Origin: JANWHF01 sp036276235
Lineage (GTDB): Bacteria > Planctomycetota > Phycisphaerae > Tepidisphaerales > Tepidisphaeraceae
NCBI GenBank assembly: GCA_036276235.1
Contig: DATBDZ010000115.1
Location: forward strand, 1 to 13,922
Length of the DNA: 13,922 nt
Reading direction: 5' to 3'
A program made the position numbers and the translations under genes. Of this stretch, positions 13,473-13,922 are shown one piece after another. The stretch's first letter is position 1; every line of letters starts with the position of its first letter. The notes beneath the pieces are model-generated. The model made no database searches and was not told the origin of the DNA. It saw only the letters and a program-made list of their open reading frames with translations.

Positions 13473-13789
13473 CGATCCTCTTTGACGAATGTGTCCCTTG
13501 GCCGGCTCGCAAGATCCTGTCCGGCCATCAATGCACGAGCGTCCAGCAGCGAGGTTGGAGTGGATTTCGCAACGGGCAGTTGCTGGCACTGGCCGAAGGT
13601 AATTTCGATTTGTTTCTGACCTCGGACCAGAGCATCGAATACCAGCAGAACCTCTCTGGCCGCCGCATCGCGATTCTTCAATTGTCCACAAACAACCTCC
13701 GAAAAATCGTCGCGGCGGCGGCGTTGCTACAAAGTGAGGTGAACGCAATCCAGCCCTGTGAGTGTCGCAGACTTCAAATCCTGTTGTAA
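13469..13789 (+). CDS. DUF5615 PIN-like toxin
   Basis: The 106-residue protein begins MTILFDECVPWPARKIL, with the acidic FDECVP typical of DUF5615/Mut7-C-like PIN proteins, then GFRNGQLLALAEG (32-44) and the second acidic patch DLFLTSDQSIEYQQN (47-61). These acidic residues would bind the metal used for RNA cleavage. It follows the DUF433 gene with a four-base overlap, the standard arrangement of this toxin-antitoxin type. Its length is near the usual 110-120, so it looks intact. The target RNA cannot be predicted. Confidence 0.85.
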   Translation: MTILFDECVPWPARKILSGHQCTSVQQRGWSGFRNGQLLALAEGNFDLFLTSDQSIEYQQNLSGRRIAILQLSTNNLRKIVAAAALLQSEVNAIQPCECRRLQILL

Positions 13790-13790
13790 A

Positions 13791-13836
13791 GAAGTAGAAC
13801 TGTCACCGCGCAAGCCGAAGTAGGAATGTCACCCGG
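13791..13836. repeat. Two 20-bp imperfect direct repeats with TGTCACC
   Basis: The segments 13791-13810 and 13817-13836 both start GAAGTAG and contain TGTCACC; they agree at 16 of 20 positions and are 26 bases apart. Similar TGTCACC-containing repeats mark the ends of some insertion sequences (I have IS481-like elements in mind). The neighbouring DNA lies beyond the window, so this is only a hint. Confidence 0.5.
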
Positions 13837-13850
13837 CCTTGCTCTTTCTT

Positions 13851-13901
13851 CCCGCCTGTGAATCTCGCTGAGGCGTAGCCGATGCGAGATTTACAGGCGG
13901 G
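13851..13901. repeat. 18-bp inverted repeat at the right edge
   Basis: The arms at 13851-13868 and 13884-13901 pair at 17 of 18 bases around a 15-base loop. The stem begins CCCGCCTGT and ends ACAGGCGGG. It lies some 60 bases behind the toxin gene and could help end its transcript, but no U-tract follows. I consider it another repeat-family member or the inner end of a mobile element. Confidence 0.7.
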
Positions 13902-13922
13902 CGCGGGCCGACCGCCGGCTCG

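Overview
The window reads as chromosomal DNA from a GC-rich (roughly 60 %) environmental bacterium, most likely a planctomycete (a Phycisphaerae/Tepidisphaerales-like lineage is my best guess). The guess rests on the TPR-rich membrane and exported proteins of no recognised function, few clear Shine-Dalgarno sites, several start codons placed 6-8 nt behind promoter-like -10 boxes, and gaps packed with palindromic repeats. No rRNA or tRNA is visible, so the placement is an inference.

Layout. Positions 1-36 (minus strand) hold the first 12 codons of a gene that runs off the left edge, possibly an IS4-type transposase. Positions 37-437 hold no gene but several repeats, including a perfect 36-bp hairpin. 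A leftward block follows: alaS (438-3455), a gap filled by six copies of a 26-nt palindromic unit, and a three-gene set (3734-8080) coding for two paralogous membrane-anchored TPR-type proteins and one large exported TPR-type protein. After another repeat-filled gap comes purM (8379-9494), then a nested inverted-repeat region (9495-9889).

The next genes, also leftward, are a HAD hydrolase (11520-12176), a BrnT-like toxin with a ribbon-helix-helix antitoxin (11455 to 10835) and an anchored alpha/beta hydrolase (9890-10756). A 500-bp gap at 12177-12672 is packed with nested repeats, and ndk (12673-13143) follows. Divergent from ndk is a rightward toxin-antitoxin pair, DUF433 plus DUF5615 (13254-13789). 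The right end (13790-13922) has short direct repeats and a hairpin that may belong to another mobile element.

How the genes fit together. alaS, purM and ndk are housekeeping genes for translation, purine synthesis and nucleotide balance. They stand as single units, not in pathway operons. The TPR set looks like one functional unit: two membrane proteins with solenoid domains facing the cytoplasm and one exported scaffold. Two unrelated toxin-antitoxin modules lie within 3 kb of each other beside the repeats. No recognisable defence, secretion or biosynthetic system is present. The most distinctive features are the many different palindromic repeat families, which occupy nearly every gap over 100 bp, and promoters that imply leaderless mRNAs.
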